This document shows, piece after piece, positions 1 to 10,948 of a stretch of DNA of 64,000 bases. Each line of letters starts with the position of its first letter. The stretch's first letter is position 1. A model generated the notes under the pieces. That model was given only the letters and a program-made list of their open reading frames with translations. It was not told where the DNA came from and made no database searches. The DNA lies in the NCBI GenBank assembly GCA_010015805.1, contig ML978122.1, positions 654,453 through 718,452 on the forward strand, written 5' to 3'. The DNA comes from Rhizodiscina lignyota. Lineage: Eukaryota; Ascomycota; Dothideomycetes; Aulographales; Rhizodiscinaceae. The translations under genes and the position numbers were made by a program.

Positions 1-306
1 TCTTCGCCCACCGGTATCCTCACAGCCACTGGCTCTCCCACGCAATCGCAACAAACGCCCACACCATCTTCATCCTCACAACAAGTTACGCTAGCTACCA
101 CCGCTCGTCCTTCCTCGTCGAGTTCCACTTCGTCGTCTACCTCTACTTCGTCTGCCCCTGCAGTACAATCAGAATCATCAGGCAATGACGGCAGTGGAGG
201 AGATCCGTTCGCGACAACTGCAGGAGCGCCTTCGAATCGAGACGTGTCGTTCGCGCTGCTTACCATCCCGCTTGCAATCGCCGCTTTCACAATCTTCTCA
301 GTATGA
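1..306 (+). CDS. C-terminal tail of a Ser/Thr-rich surface protein (5' end outside window)
   Basis: An open frame enters from the left edge in phase with base 1 and stops with TGA at 304-306. It encodes about 101 residues. The first ~70 are almost all Ser, Thr, Gln, Pro and Ala, the composition of O-glycosylated stalks of fungal cell-wall proteins. The last ~20 residues (FALLTIPLAIAAFTIFSV) are hydrophobic and end the protein, preceded by Ser/Asn/Gly residues. That fits a GPI-attachment signal or a C-terminal membrane anchor. The catalytic or adhesive domain, if any, lies upstream, so no function can be given. Confidence is good for coding and low for the exact class. Confidence 0.7.
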   Translation, partial: SSPTGILTATGSPTQSQQTPTPSSSSQQVTLATTARPSSSSSTSSSTSTSSAPAVQSESSGNDGSGGDPFATTAGAPSNRDVSFALLTIPLAIAAFTIFSV

Positions 307-1177
307 TCGGGCTAACAACAACCGACCCCGGATCGTCTCATACGACTACACATACGATGTCAGTATATGTCGGTCCTTGTCGAGAGATTAAATCGCGGAT
401 GTTGTTTTTATTGTTTTTTCAGGAGTCTTAATGATACCCACCCAAACGGCTAGCATATGGCAAGGCGTTGCTGTACATTTGTACCATTACGGTTCTGTTT
501 TACTACAGCCCTCGGATACGGGCTCTCACGAATAATGTCACTCGTTAGACGGCGATGCATTGGCGGCGCAGATGAAAGCATGGCTGTTGTTATGCCGCAT
601 GCATCGGCTGGTTTTGAAATTTTGATGTCGCTCGCTTGCAGAAGGTACCAACGGCTCTGCGCATGAGATGAGCAACAAAGGGTACGAAAGAAGAAAAGCA
701 AGGTATAGCCAAACAGTCCAAGGACATCTGTAAGGAATGTCTGTACCACCAGTGTAAAAGCTAGTACTTCAGATGAATCGAACAAACGATCAGAAATTTA
801 TCGTGGTCGGTTCTCATTCGTGTCGTGGTGTGCATCAATGATCCGCATTGAGATCATATGACACTATTTTATCTAAGACACCAAATAAGGCGTATAGTAG
901 ATACAGGATGGTATCATTTGCAGGGGTCATCAACGACCTCTGGGTTGGCATCGTGAGTTTTCTGTCTTGCAGGAAGTGTTCTTTCTACAAGACCCAGACG
1001 AGACGACTGCCACACCTCCTGCGACTCTCAGGAAGCTAATCGTAGCGGAATCATTGTCCTCGCATGAGTGGGCTTGTCTCGAAATCGCCTGATGTTCTGG
1101 CCATCTTCGAGGGCAAGGGATCTCATGCAAATCGCCGTACTCATCTTGATGCCCGCGTCGGTAACCCTTCCAGACTC
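307..1177. other. intergenic, convergent 3' regions
   Basis: Lies between the stop of the surface-protein tail (plus strand) and the stop of the Fungal_trans_2 gene (minus strand). Only short unconvincing open frames occur. I see no RNA gene or repeat. Confidence 0.5.
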
Positions 1178-3017
1178 TCAGACCTCAGCAATCTTCTCTT
1201 TCGCAGCCGCTTCCTCCCACAGCCTCTGCACCGCTGGTTCAAACAGCTCCTCAACCCACAGCACGCCCTTCAGCCGCTCATGCGCGTACTCCACCTCCTG
1301 CCAATTCCGCGGTCCAGGCAAGCTCGCGATCGCCTCGACGGTCACACTCCCGCTCTTGATAGTGCTCGGGCCGTTCATCCGCGCAGCGACAATCTTGTGA
1401 ATGTACTCGGCGTAGAAATCTCGATCGTCTGTGTCCTCGGCGCAGATGCCACCGACGAAGAAGAGCCAGAGCAGCACGTCGCAGATGGTGCCGAGGAAGA
1501 TGAGATCGTCGAGGGAGAGTAGCGCGACGCGGAGGCGGGATGCGATTGTGGCCTTTGCGGTGCCGTACCAGATGTCTCTGGAGAAGCAACTGTGCTGGGA
1601 GAGGATGCGCGCCCAGTCGAGCGGACGCATGAGCAGGACGAGGAAGCCGGAGAAGCCAAGGGCCATTGTTTGCTCTTTGTTGTCCGAGATATGGTACGTG
1701 CCGTCCGAGTTCAACAGGCTCAGAAAGCGCAGGGAAAGTAAACAGCACTCGTTGAGAATGTCGATGACATCGAAGCAGCGCGGAAGATGGTTTAACGGCA
1801 TGCCAAGCGAGGAGCGCAGCCACATGTGGTAGATTGCTGTGAAGTGGATGACGGAATGAGCGAGAGACTGGATGGAAGGGGAATGGATCACGTGGCTGAA
1901 GACATTTGTGGATTCCACGACAGTGTCGTACCGGACAGTGAAGGAGTTTGGCCTTGTGATATTGAGTACGCTCGCAAGATCCACGTTCGGGGATAGCCAG
2001 AAGTCTTCGAGAGAGCTGTGGGTTTCAATCCTGTCTCGCAGTTAGCTCTACAACACGTGAAGAGGGGATTTCAGTCGGGATAGTTACCAAAGAATGAATG
2101 AGAAGAGTATGCGATCAGGCATAAGTGCTGTCAGGCCGCCTCGAAGCACTACCATCCGCCGCAACGCATCACGGTGCATGTATGCTCTGTTTGCGATATC
2201 CTTTCCTCTTTGTAACCTCTCCCACGGAGCGCATTGGAATATTTTCTCGACGATCCATAAGAATATGACGGTATAAAACGCGCCATGGTCGAGGCAAGAA
2301 GTATCATTCATGCTGATCAAGGATCTATTGACGCCTTTGACAGCCTCTGTGATTTGATAGCATATGTCAATGTCAGGCCCGCCTGCCTTTGCCCAGACGA
2401 TAGCTGCTGTTACGGCAAGTACTGCGTGCATGAGCGGCTCTGATGTCTGCGCATACTTGAAGAAGTTGGTACGAATGGGCGCCACGGTAGCATTTGATAA
2501 GGTCGAGATGTTTGTAACCCCTAAAACGATGTGAGCTCGGGTGAGGGAATGCATGCGATGATAGAAGCTCACAATAATTTGCCAATTCAGTCGTTCTCTC
2601 GTCATAGTTGAACGCCGACGTATTGAATGGATCAAACCGCTGTGGACAACCCAAATCTCGGAGGCATTCGAAGCATCCAGACGATATAGTAATGGGCGGC
2701 ACTATTCTGCTCTCCGGCGCCTTGCTCTTACTTAATCTCGCCCTTTTCACACATTCGTCGCTTTCGCTTGAAGCAGGAGTAGCTGGCGTCTGTGGGGAAA
2801 CCCCCTTAGTCGCTGACGTCGTCCAGAACCGCTCACGCCTGGCATGGCGCTGAGCTGCTGCTCTCACCAGCGTTCTTTGCTTCTGCAAGTCATCAGGTGT
2901 ACCACCACCGACGACTGGATTGACGAATATGAGACTGCCGATGACCGCATTGCTCCTTCTCTCTCGTGTACCGTTTCTAGCTGAAGGCCTCCGAGGCTGC
3001 TTCCCCCGACCTGTCAT
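1178..3017 (-). CDS. Fungal-specific transcription factor domain protein (Fungal_trans_2 / DUF3468 type)
   Basis: Three exons: 3017..2573, 2520..2088 and 2030..1178, giving 576 residues. Intron 1 (2572..2521) starts GTGAGC and ends TTTTAG; intron 2 (2087..2031) starts GTAACT and ends GACAG; both joins keep frame. The N-terminus is basic and carries the SLIFVNP element that opens many fungal proteins of this family, followed by a Ser/Arg-rich linker and a GCFECLRDLG segment. The helical remainder resembles the Fungal_trans_2 (PF11951) middle homology region. No Zn2Cys6 cluster (CX2CX6C) is visible, as is common in this subgroup, so DNA binding is inferred only from family membership. Likely a nuclear regulator of unknown target. 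Family confidence is good; biological role unknown. Confidence 0.8.
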
Positions 3018-3948
3018 AACTGTATTCCCTTCCGCTGATTCCTAAACTCAAAGGCGCCCGGAATGATGCGTCTCATAGCGTAAGTTTTGGGGGGAATTGA
3101 ACGGCCTTGGGGGGCGGTCGGAGTCGATATAAATCTCCCCACCTACACTTGCGACCTAGCCAAAGCAGATATCAGGCGACGCAGGCGATGTGTAGTACGA
3201 GCCTAATTGGTCGAGTGGTGTGAGCCTCATCGCCTAACAGGTTGGGTCTGAATGGAGGAAATTAGCCATTATAAGGCCATTATAAGGCCAATGAAGTCAA
3301 ATTTTCCCTAAAAAGTAAGTAGATAGTGCTGTACGCCAGCCACAGGGCGCTTTGTCATCTGAACGCTCGGCAACCTGGCAGGTGGGACGGCTGCCAAGCG
3401 CCCAGCGCATTCGTTCTAGGCGATGAATATGTATTCCACCCTTGATGTCTCGAGCGAAAGGATGACCCGGAATGCGGAGAATGGGAATGCTTGCTCGGCA
3501 CGTGGCACATGGCACAATGAGGTGTTTCAAATATTTAATTCTGAAGCTATCCTGCTACACGTCAGGTTCTGACGCTCGATCTGCGATCTGAAAGATGCCC
3601 CTCTGAGAAGCCCCTCGGAGATGACTAACTCCCGCCTCCACGCCCTTTGAAAAAATATCTGGGTCCGTCTGGGTCTGCTTCGTCATCCACCACTTCGGTG
3701 CGATTCCATCTGACGTTCATTTTCTGAACAATCCGAATACCGAGATCCTTGGGGAAGTGTCTCAACTCCCTTAAGCACCCGCGCGGCTGAAAGGCCTGCT
3801 AAGGCTGACACCTGAGTCGCCATGAAGGTGATTATGACGATAAGGTCCGATTACACCCCTCGTGACTTTGACGGTGATGATGAGTGAGGATGATTGAGAA
3901 TGATTGATCAAAATCGAGTTTGACACTGAAGTCATTGGCCGTCGATGC
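3018..3948. other. promoter region of the Fungal_trans_2 gene and downstream region of the small basic gene
   Basis: Upstream of the minus-strand regulator. G-runs at about 3089-3117 read as C-runs on the coding strand, and a TATA-like ATTTATATC lies near 3126-3134. A short direct repeat (ATTATAAGGCC twice) occurs near 3268-3290. No gene seen. Confidence 0.35.
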
Positions 3949-4176
3949 TCAACCGCTCGAATGGAAGAACTTGAAGTGGTGCTTCTTCTCCTTTTGCGGG
4001 GCTGGCGTTGGTACTCGTCTGATCTGGTGGATCTCTGACTCTGGTGCCGACTTGAGAGGCATGTAGACGTGCTCGTTGGTGTAGTAGGCGTAACTTTGGT
4101 CCATTGGCAGGGTCATGTCCATGAGAGAGGTCGAGGAGGAGGATCGAGAAGACATTGCTGATGATGAGGTTCTCAT
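3949..4176 (-). CDS. small Ser-rich basic protein, unknown function
   Basis: A 75-residue protein. Residues 2-18 are mostly Ser, the middle holds Tyr-rich QSYAYYTNEHVYMPLKS, and the tail is basic and aromatic (KEKKHHFKFFHSSG). The frame is open further upstream, to a possible 178-residue start at 4485. I chose the ATG at 4176 because a TATA-like TTTATATC lies about 75 bp upstream (about 4250-4258, minus strand) with an A/C-rich leader between. The Cys-rich upstream reading also looks like non-coding sequence. No signal peptide, membrane segment or known domain is visible. It could be a small cytosolic or nuclear protein, and a non-coding explanation is not excluded. Confidence 0.5.
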   Translation of the reverse strand: MRTSSSAMSSRSSSSTSLMDMTLPMDQSYAYYTNEHVYMPLKSAPESEIHQIRRVPTPAPQKEKKHHFKFFHSSG

Positions 4177-4249
4177 GTTGGTTGATTGGTAGTTTGGTTT
4201 GCTTGTGTGGAGGGTGAATTGGGTGATTGATTGAGGACTTGGAGCGTCT

Positions 4250-4258
4250 GATATAAAG
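4250..4258 (-). promoter_or_regulatory. TATA-like element for the small basic gene
   Basis: On the minus strand this reads TTTATATCA, about 75 bp upstream of the chosen ATG at 4176, a normal fungal distance. It supports the short start over the long one. Confidence 0.4.
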
Positions 4259-4259
4259 C

Positions 4260-5700
4260 TTTGTTCTTGTTCTTGTCTGATGCTTGGAAATATGGATATG
4301 GCCTGAAGGGGAATCACGCAATACTTATAATCAACATCCGCGACACGTATTCTCCTATTTCCACTTTGAAATCGCCGTGCTCCGCAAAATGCGCATACGG
4401 AAAGAGTCATTGGGCGTGCGCTAACACCGACACAAGGCCGTGCAAGGGCGACATGCATCTCGTACTTACGACCGTACTCCACCATTTACTTAACGTTAGG
4501 CGCATTTTTTTTGGTCCGCCGGATTTAAGTGATCTTTCCGTTCGGTCTTTGTCGAGGCCGCCAGACCGCAAGCGGCAAAGCGCCGGCCGCTATGCCTGAT
4601 GCAGGCTGCTAAGCGAACAGAAGCGGAACCCAGCTCGGAGTGGATTGGTGAATATTTGATGATCTCCCGACAGCGTGAGGCCGATCTTCCCGACTGCCAA
4701 AGTCCGGGCGCGGGCCAATGTCTTCGATTTCTTATGCGCGAAAGGGTGACGTGCTTTGGATGTTGAAATACTCACCCTCTCCGACTCACCTGCTGCTTAA
4801 CAATACCAGCTTACCAGTCCCACTCCACTACGCCCATGACGACATTGCAAAGGAGCTCCGTGGACATCAACTTTCGCTTGACTTCAAACCGTCGATTCGA
4901 AGACATTGGACATCTACCTTACCCCGACCTGCGTGATGGACGTCTCCTCGGCCGGCCATGGATGTATGAAGCTGCAGCTTGCGAATCCCGGCGCAAAGCT
5001 ATCACAATGCGCGTCTCAATATTATCGTGTTTCACGGCTAATTCGCTCCACCACATTTAAATTCCACGTCTAGCCATCCATTTTTCCATGGAAACAGGCC
5101 CTGGTCGGCCTATCATCGTGGACAGTGTGGCTATGTTGGTCACTTCCTCTTCCGTTCTATCCGGCCAAGGAGGCAAATCATCTCAACAGCAGTTTGCGCG
5201 CGTCTGTCGCACATATATCTGGGCCGAGATCCAGAGGCAAACGTCGTCGACAGGGGATCCAGCCACGTGGATTCGTTACTACATACAAAATATCGATAAA
5301 GCCCCACAGCGCCTGGACTACGAATACAGTCGAAACAAATACACCTAGCCGTGCTATCCGTATGTTGAGAGAAGCCGTAGAAATAGCCCCTGCTTTGCTA
5401 GGGCTTCTCCATTTTCAGCCTGAGAGGAGGTTGTCTGGCCCGATCCTCCCGCTGTGGTTGTCCCCGCGATAAAGTATGGATCTGCTCCACCTGATATCGG
5501 CTGGCTCGGGTACGTGGAAGGAAGCGACGAACGTGAATCTGACGAAGAGGCCGTTACAATTTCCACGGAGGAACTAAGCTTGGAAGTTCACGCCGCGCTT
5601 GCGCTGTTTACTACAAATCAAACTGGTAAGGACGCGTGTACTAACTCACTCCGACTAGAAGACATACTTTGCCGTATCTTCCGTGGTCAAGTCAATAGCT
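4260..5700. other. intergenic; possible decayed Ser-rich tail at 5354-5566 (minus)
   Basis: No convincing gene. At 5566..5354 on the minus strand a 70-codon open frame is rich in Ser, Thr, Gly and Pro, in the composition of a linker. It lies just downstream of the broken LPMO-like gene on the same strand and could be a remnant of that gene's C-terminal tail. The rest shows nothing recognisable. Confidence 0.3.
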
Positions 5701-6249
5701 TTAATATGTCTGGTTGACGTCCGCCGCGTTCCAATGCCACTGGAGCGCGCATACTCCTGCCGTTCCACACTGGGAGCTGACATCGGGCATCGTCACGGAA
5801 AAAGCAGTACTGTTTGGCGGGATTGGTGCCGCGTCGCTCGCGTAGACCGGAAAGTAGATCAACGGATCTCCGATGACGGCGTTCTGGGTAGTGTCGACAA
5901 CGCTGACATTCATAGTGCCAGTATGCGGTGCAGTAACCACGGCTTTCAAGTTGACGACTTGGCCGGCAGTGAACGATTGCACGTTGGCCGTATTATCCGC
6001 AAACTGGTAACCCTTGCAGAGGGTCAGTTCACATTTGGCAGCGTTGAAGTCGCTTTGGCCTTGTGCAATCTGCATTTCCTGCTAGATCTTGCCGTTCCTA
6101 TCCGAGTTTTGGTGGTTGAAGACCTATTGGCTACAGACTGCTTCCATGGCATTTCCGGGCATACGTGCTGATGGGTCTACAATATGACCATGGGTGGACA
6201 CGGAAGGAACGACACCGATCAACAGTGCAGGGAAGAGAATGGAATGCAT
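5701..6249 (-). pseudogene. LPMO-like (chitin-binding type-4-like) secreted enzyme with two in-frame TAG codons
   Basis: From ATG at 6249 the frame runs 182 codons to TAA at 5701-5703 and is interrupted only by TAG at codon 42 (6124-6126) and codon 56 (6084-6082). Residues 1-19 are a signal peptide; the predicted mature N-terminus is HGHIVDP, the His-1 arrangement of lytic polysaccharide monooxygenases, followed by ARMPGNA. The C-terminal part has Cys-rich CELTLCKGYQF, then CALQWHWNAADVNQTY, matching fungal secreted LPMO-like proteins. The segment between the two stops (VFNHQNSDRNGKI) looks like conserved family sequence rather than an intron, and candidate GT-AG introns there do not restore the frame. 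Both stops are consistent with CAG-to-TAG changes. Beyond TAA the expected coding sequence seems decayed. Most likely a recent pseudogene; TAG readthrough is the alternative. Confidence 0.7.
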
Positions 6250-6780
6250 GTTGCCGGCTTTAGAAGACTGGGTCGCGGTCGTGAAACGCAAACGATGGAA
6301 AAAGCTAAGCAGCTATGAAGAGAAGGTATTGGAACAAACGTCGTTTAATTCATTAAATCCAGCACATTATTCCCGAGACCGGGCAGTACTTGGAAAAGAA
6401 GGATAAAGATAGATTTGCTTGAACATATCACGGGGTTTCCTGGACCGATATTCATACTCTCTCGTCGTGCCAGGTCGTCCTGTCATTTGCGTGGCGTCAC
6501 TTCCCTGTCATATCAGTCGAACACGTTAGACATGTACTTGTCTCGAAACTCTGTCTTTGCGATACCAGTTGAATCACATGACGTCTTTATTGACATATCA
6601 AACTGCTAATTAAGTCAGTGCGAACGCTTGAGCAATGCGTTGTGATGATGCCGTTTCGCCCTCGAGGTTGACCGCGTGCAACAAAGAGAGTTTTGCGAGA
6701 GCATCACTGAAGGCTTGATTTGACATTATTTAGAAACTATTTATTGCAAGTGTACCGTACGTGACTTGTATCAACTCTTG
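6250..6780. other. intergenic, somewhat AT-richer
   Basis: Between the LPMO-like pseudogene promoter side and the 3' end of the small membrane-protein gene. Several ATG/TAA-rich short frames occur but none looks real. Confidence 0.4.
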
Positions 6781-7340
6781 TCAGCATTCAACATGAGTCC
6801 CAGCAGCGCAAGCTAAAATACCGAAGGGAATCCAGAGCAGGTAATTGAAGAGAAATGCGTATGCCCTTCCATCTTCGGTGAGTCTGTCGGCGAGCAACTG
6901 CCAAATGATCTCCTCGCATGATCGAGCCATAATCCCAATGAAGATTATGATCATAAGCCTCGGACCGCTTATTCCTTCGAAGAAGGCTTTGGCGATGTGC
7001 TTCTTGTGCCAACTCTCCCCTTCCGTTTGTGCCCAGTATAGGATGAGGGCGAGCAGAGTTAAACTTATGACGGCGCAACAGTACATCATGACTGCATCCC
7101 ATTTAGTCGGGCCTGCACGGCTGTCACGTTCACCGTGTAGTCCATCGTCATCCTGATCATGCAGCTTGTCTGGAGCTATAGTTAGCGAGAATACTGCTGG
7201 CGCTGCGGATCGGAATCCTTACGGCGCTTCTCATGTCTGGCAGATATCTTCAATCCAAGGTAACTGTCGGAGAGAAAAGGGGCGGGCAATTGAGGCGGCG
7301 TGTATTCCGGAGGCGCAGCTGCTGAGTCTTCGATGTCCAT
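6781..7340 (-). CDS. small three-helix membrane protein, unknown
   Basis: Two exons, 7340..7223 and 7169..6781; the intron has donor GTAAGG and acceptor CTCCAG, and the total is 168 residues. The N-terminal ~65 residues are hydrophilic, with an acidic/Pro-rich start (MDIEDSAAAPPEYTPPQLP) and charged KLHDQDDDG. Three hydrophobic segments follow: about residues 68-85 (VISLTLLALILYW), 110-122 (LMIIIFIGIM) and 143-163 (FLFNYLLWIPFGILACAAG). The N-terminus of this type (PPEYTPP) is common in fungal membrane proteins with cytosolic tails. I do not recognise a named family. It is followed, same strand but ~430 bp further upstream, by the RNase T2 gene; the two are not obviously linked. Confidence 0.65.
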
Positions 7341-7767
7341 GATTAAGGAAATCTCCGATGGGCGCTCGTGATAGTGATAGAGCGTTGGCGGTGGGGATGG
7401 GGCGTTAAGCAACGATACAGAGCAATGGTAGTATGGTAATGAAGAGGTCTTCCGGAGAAGAGGAAAAGGAGAGTGGATAGAAGTAATTATACCTGATTGT
7501 CGCGGTAGCAGGCGGAGACTGCAGGAGACAGACATTGAAACCAATCCAGTTAGAGTGTAATGCGAAATGGGAGGTTGTGAGAGGCGGAGAGCGTAACCAA
7601 GAATGCGCGCATGTGAAAACTGTCAACGTCTTGTACTTTAGTGGCGGGGTGCTGAAGAGTGCCTTGCAACTCTCAAAAATTGGAAGAAGGACGGGTTTCA
7701 GCTTGAATCGTACGATTTTCATGAGTTTACAAACGACCTATAAATTCAAATCCCCTCGAAGAAATCG

Positions 7768-9221
7768 TTACTGACTTGACCAGGTGATGGTCAATGATGT
7801 ATCGTGACTGGTCGTGAAAACAGTGGCTTGCGTCGAACCACTCGGTACGCTATCCGCGAAGAAACCTGTGCTTCCGCCAGCTGCGAGGCTTCCTCCACTG
7901 CTGGTAAAAACTGTGGAGGACACGTTCGAGCCGCACGTGAAAGCGTTGTTAGAGATACCACAATTTCCCTTTGAAGACTTGAGAGTGAATCCGTTGCCTG
8001 GATGAAGAACATTAGCATGCGGGGTTTTATTAAGGTACGATTGCGCATGGCTTACCGCTAGCCGTTGCCGTAAAGGTAGCGCAGGTACCCGTCGTGAACC
8101 AAGTTCCTGCGCTGATGAGGCACCCTTTCTGCGAACCTCCTGTCGTAACTTCCAAGAAGCCATTACCACTGAATGGTGTTCCGCTACCTCCAGTTGGCTG
8201 GCTACCACCAGAGGAGGAGGTCGTGGTAGTGCTTCCTCCGCCAGTCGACGAGCCAGACTTGGGCAGATACTTAATGCCAGTGTCAGGACAGGTTGACTTC
8301 GTGCCATCAGGGTCTGCCGCGACAAAGGTGCCAGTCTGCACCGAGCCTTGAACGTTGTAGTGATACCAGACCTCGTCGAGGGCGCCACTGCTGCATCCAA
8401 TGGTTACTTGATGACCACCATGCTTCGCGCTGAGAGCAGCCTGAATGTCAGAGGCAGAGTATGTCTTGGTGGTTGATGGTGTGATGCCAGCTGCTGAGAG
8501 CCACTTCGAAAGCGTATTAGCGCACATGTTATTGAGCTTTGAGAGACTATGGGAACATACATCGTAAGTGGGCAGGCTCTGGAACAGGTCGACAGCCTTC
8601 TGGAAGAAATCTGGAACTTCCTGCTTGCTTTGGTAGTCGGTGTAACACGTCGGATCCAGAGTGCTGACGCAAGTGCCGTGCTTGGCCCATTCGTGCTCCC
8701 AGAAACTCTCATCATCGCCAGAAATGTCTTTCCAGTATGTGTTCATGAAAGAAAGGAGGTCGGTTTTGCCGAAGGACGTAAGAATACCGGAAATATCAGT
8801 ATATTCACGGCTCGTATCGCAAGTGGAATCGAAAGTGCCATCGCAATGATCCGGCCTGCCAGTTGTTAGCGTGATGCAGTTTGCGCACGGTAATATGCGA
8901 CGTACCAAAGCCCATGCACAGTCCACGAATTGGATGGGCCAGTGGATGGATCAGTACTATGAAAGAAAATTAGAATCCGGACTTTAGACTTCACCATGCA
9001 GTAACTCACTCCCAGAACTGGGTCTGAAGTAGCTGTCCACCTGGTGCATTAAAGCAGCACAAATCTTGAACGACTGTGGTGTTATGGCAGCTCAGTTGCG
9101 TGTTAGAGCATGTCTCTGGGCTCCCTCGACCTATGAGACCTGGATAGCTAGGAAACAAGGGCATGACGCTAGCCACAGCCAGCTGTGCAAATGAGAAGGA
9201 AGAAAGGATCTTGGAAGACAT
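7768..9221 (-). CDS. secreted ribonuclease T2 with C-terminal extension
   Basis: Five exons: 9221..9010, 8956..8906, 8855..8561, 8503..8056 and 7997..7768, totalling 411 residues. A hydrophobic N-terminus (MSSKILSSFSFAQLAVASVM) suggests secretion or vacuolar routing. Both T2 catalytic motifs are present: WTVHGLWPDHCDG with His85, and FWEHEWAKHGTC with His142 and His147, plus many Cys residues for disulphides. RNase T2 cleaves single-stranded RNA through a 2',3'-cyclic intermediate. After the catalytic domain comes a Gly/Ser/Thr linker and a ~100-residue Cys-containing extension (about residues 300-411), as in Rny1-like fungal enzymes. Intron 3 (8560..8504) is 57 bp, carries no stop in frame and has a good branch site (GCTAATAC), so its retention would add 19 residues. 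Divergent to the CUE-like gene. Confidence 0.92.
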
Positions 9222-10612
9222 TTTGCTACTCGTACAGAATACTGAGGAAGACAAAGGAAGGAAGAGATGCGACCATACTATTACTTTGGCGATATTTGTA
9301 CGAAAGCCATGAAAATGCCTAGATTGCAGTACCTTCCATTTGTGCCTGATGATCCGATGCACGATCAATTCTGGTCAAGAACTCACAGAATCATCCCGTC
9401 GCTGTTTTCGGGCGCTTGAAGCATTGTCAATTACCATCATCGATTGGGCAGGCGCGAAACTGCTGTACACGGAAGAGGTAGGTCCTATGTTGGTCACAAC
9501 AATAAGCTCATGGGATCGTCCCGTCGCCATCAAAACAGCCCGCCAGTCAGCGCGCAGAGATGGCCCTTGTGGCCGTGCGGGTCAAACAACCACGATTCGG
9601 GACGATGCTGTCGCGTGAGCAGTGTCTATAGTCTCGAAGTTGAGCTACAACGAGCTGATGTTGCCAGGAACGAGATCTCCAGCACGTGTAGAAGGCGTAG
9701 GTAGAGCGATAGTCTTGTCAGAGACGCGAAAGAGGGTGTGAGAGAACGACAGAGACGCGCGTGGGGTTAAGATTCAGAATCGTGGCGCTCGGAAGGCGCC
9801 GCTGTCATTCGCCAAGCGTAAATCCTTGCAGAGAGCTTCCTCTTTGGGAATGTGTCCGGGTGAAATGGCCAGTATGTGTACAAATGTCCAAGACTTTCGG
9901 GTCTGACAGGAACGAAAGCAGTGGTAACAGTATTACTGAGACGTCTGAAAGTACTTGTATTCAAATAACGTAAACCAAGTGAAGAAGGTAGATGCCACTC
10001 TTTAAGCCCCAAGTAGTGATCTATCCTCTTACATATTGAAGACGATATACGGAGTATGGGGTCCAGAGGCGACAGAATTTGTCAAATGTCTCTGAAGAGA
10101 AGCTGGATTCTTGGCGATAGGACCGTCAATATGTCGAGCCTCGGTTTAACATCTAAATGAGAGAATATATGGGAGGCCGGGAGCGACGCGTGGAGTCTCT
10201 GAAAGCCAGCCATAATTAGCATACAGTTTGCCCCCTAATCGGCTGCACTATGATAAGAAAGGAATTGATGTGACGGGACCCGCAGTCGTGCTGCAATCCG
10301 TCATAAACTTCATATTGGCTGGGAAAGTCGACAAAAGTTCATCATGGACCGTGAAGGCACGTTTGAGGTAGCCTGTGTGTCATCTTATCTAGATATATCA
10401 GCGCCTGGTCGAAGCTGGTTGCAAGAGCCTCTGTAGAGTGGCTGCATTGCCATGTGCACTCCGGGGCCTTGGCGCTAGATGACGTACCCCGATCAGCAGC
10501 AAGCTGAACAGAACAGCTCTCCATATTTTCCATGCCCACTCTTCCGCTACGAAGAAAACCTATCTCTAGACGAAGAAACTAGAACGTATTGCCGAGATCA
10601 TAAGCCTCAGAA
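9222..10612. other. divergent intergenic region (RNase T2 / CUE-like protein)
   Basis: 1.4 kb between two divergent starts. Short open frames only; no recognisable RNA gene or repeat. Confidence 0.4.
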
Positions 10613-10948
10613 ATGTCGTCGCAACAAGGCTTTAACCCCCCTCCTGGCCCTCCACCTCAACAGCAATACGCGCAACAGCCGCAGTACCAGCAACCTCCGA
10701 ATCCTCCGCCGCGACGCTCCGAGACAGAGCAGCTGCTTCCAACGGGGCAGGATCGCACGGAGCAGTTGGAGTACTTCCAGTCATACGAAGCGAATGCGAA
10801 CCAGACTGAAGATGACCGAAACCAAGAGACGCTGCAGAAGGAGTTTCCTGGCGTGGACTCGAGTCTCATCGCGGCGCTGTACGGAGACAACAAGAACATG
10901 TCGGAGGTGAGAGAGACGCTGCAAGAGTTGACGCGAGAGAATGCATAG
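10613..10948 (+). CDS. small Pro/Gln-rich protein with CUE-like ubiquitin-binding domain
   Basis: Single exon, 111 residues. Residues 1-35 are Pro/Gln-rich (PPPGPPPQQQY, QPPNPPPRR) and probably disordered. The C-terminal ~40 residues have the CUE pattern: hydrophobic-hydrophobic EFPGVDSSLIAALYGDNKN followed by a Val/Leu-rich helix ending in LTRENA. The FPG in place of the usual MFP element and the single-helix bundle length fit small fungal CUE proteins. CUE domains bind mono-ubiquitin, so a role as an adaptor in ubiquitin-dependent trafficking or degradation is inferred, not shown. The gene is compact, with no intron visible. Confidence 0.75.
   Translation: MSSQQGFNPPPGPPPQQQYAQQPQYQQPPNPPPRRSETEQLLPTGQDRTEQLEYFQSYEANANQTEDDRNQETLQKEFPGVDSSLIAALYGDNKNMSEVRETLQELTRENA

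Noticed and set aside
3949-4485. 178-residue version of the small basic protein
   Set aside because: A TATA-like element lies inside the longer frame, 75 bp before the internal ATG, and the upstream residues do not look coding.
5701-6780. Large-scale RIP-mutated region around the LPMO relic
   Set aside because: The two TAG changes fit CpA-to-TpA, but the surrounding sequence keeps normal G/C content and an otherwise intact frame, so there is no evidence of heavy RIP.
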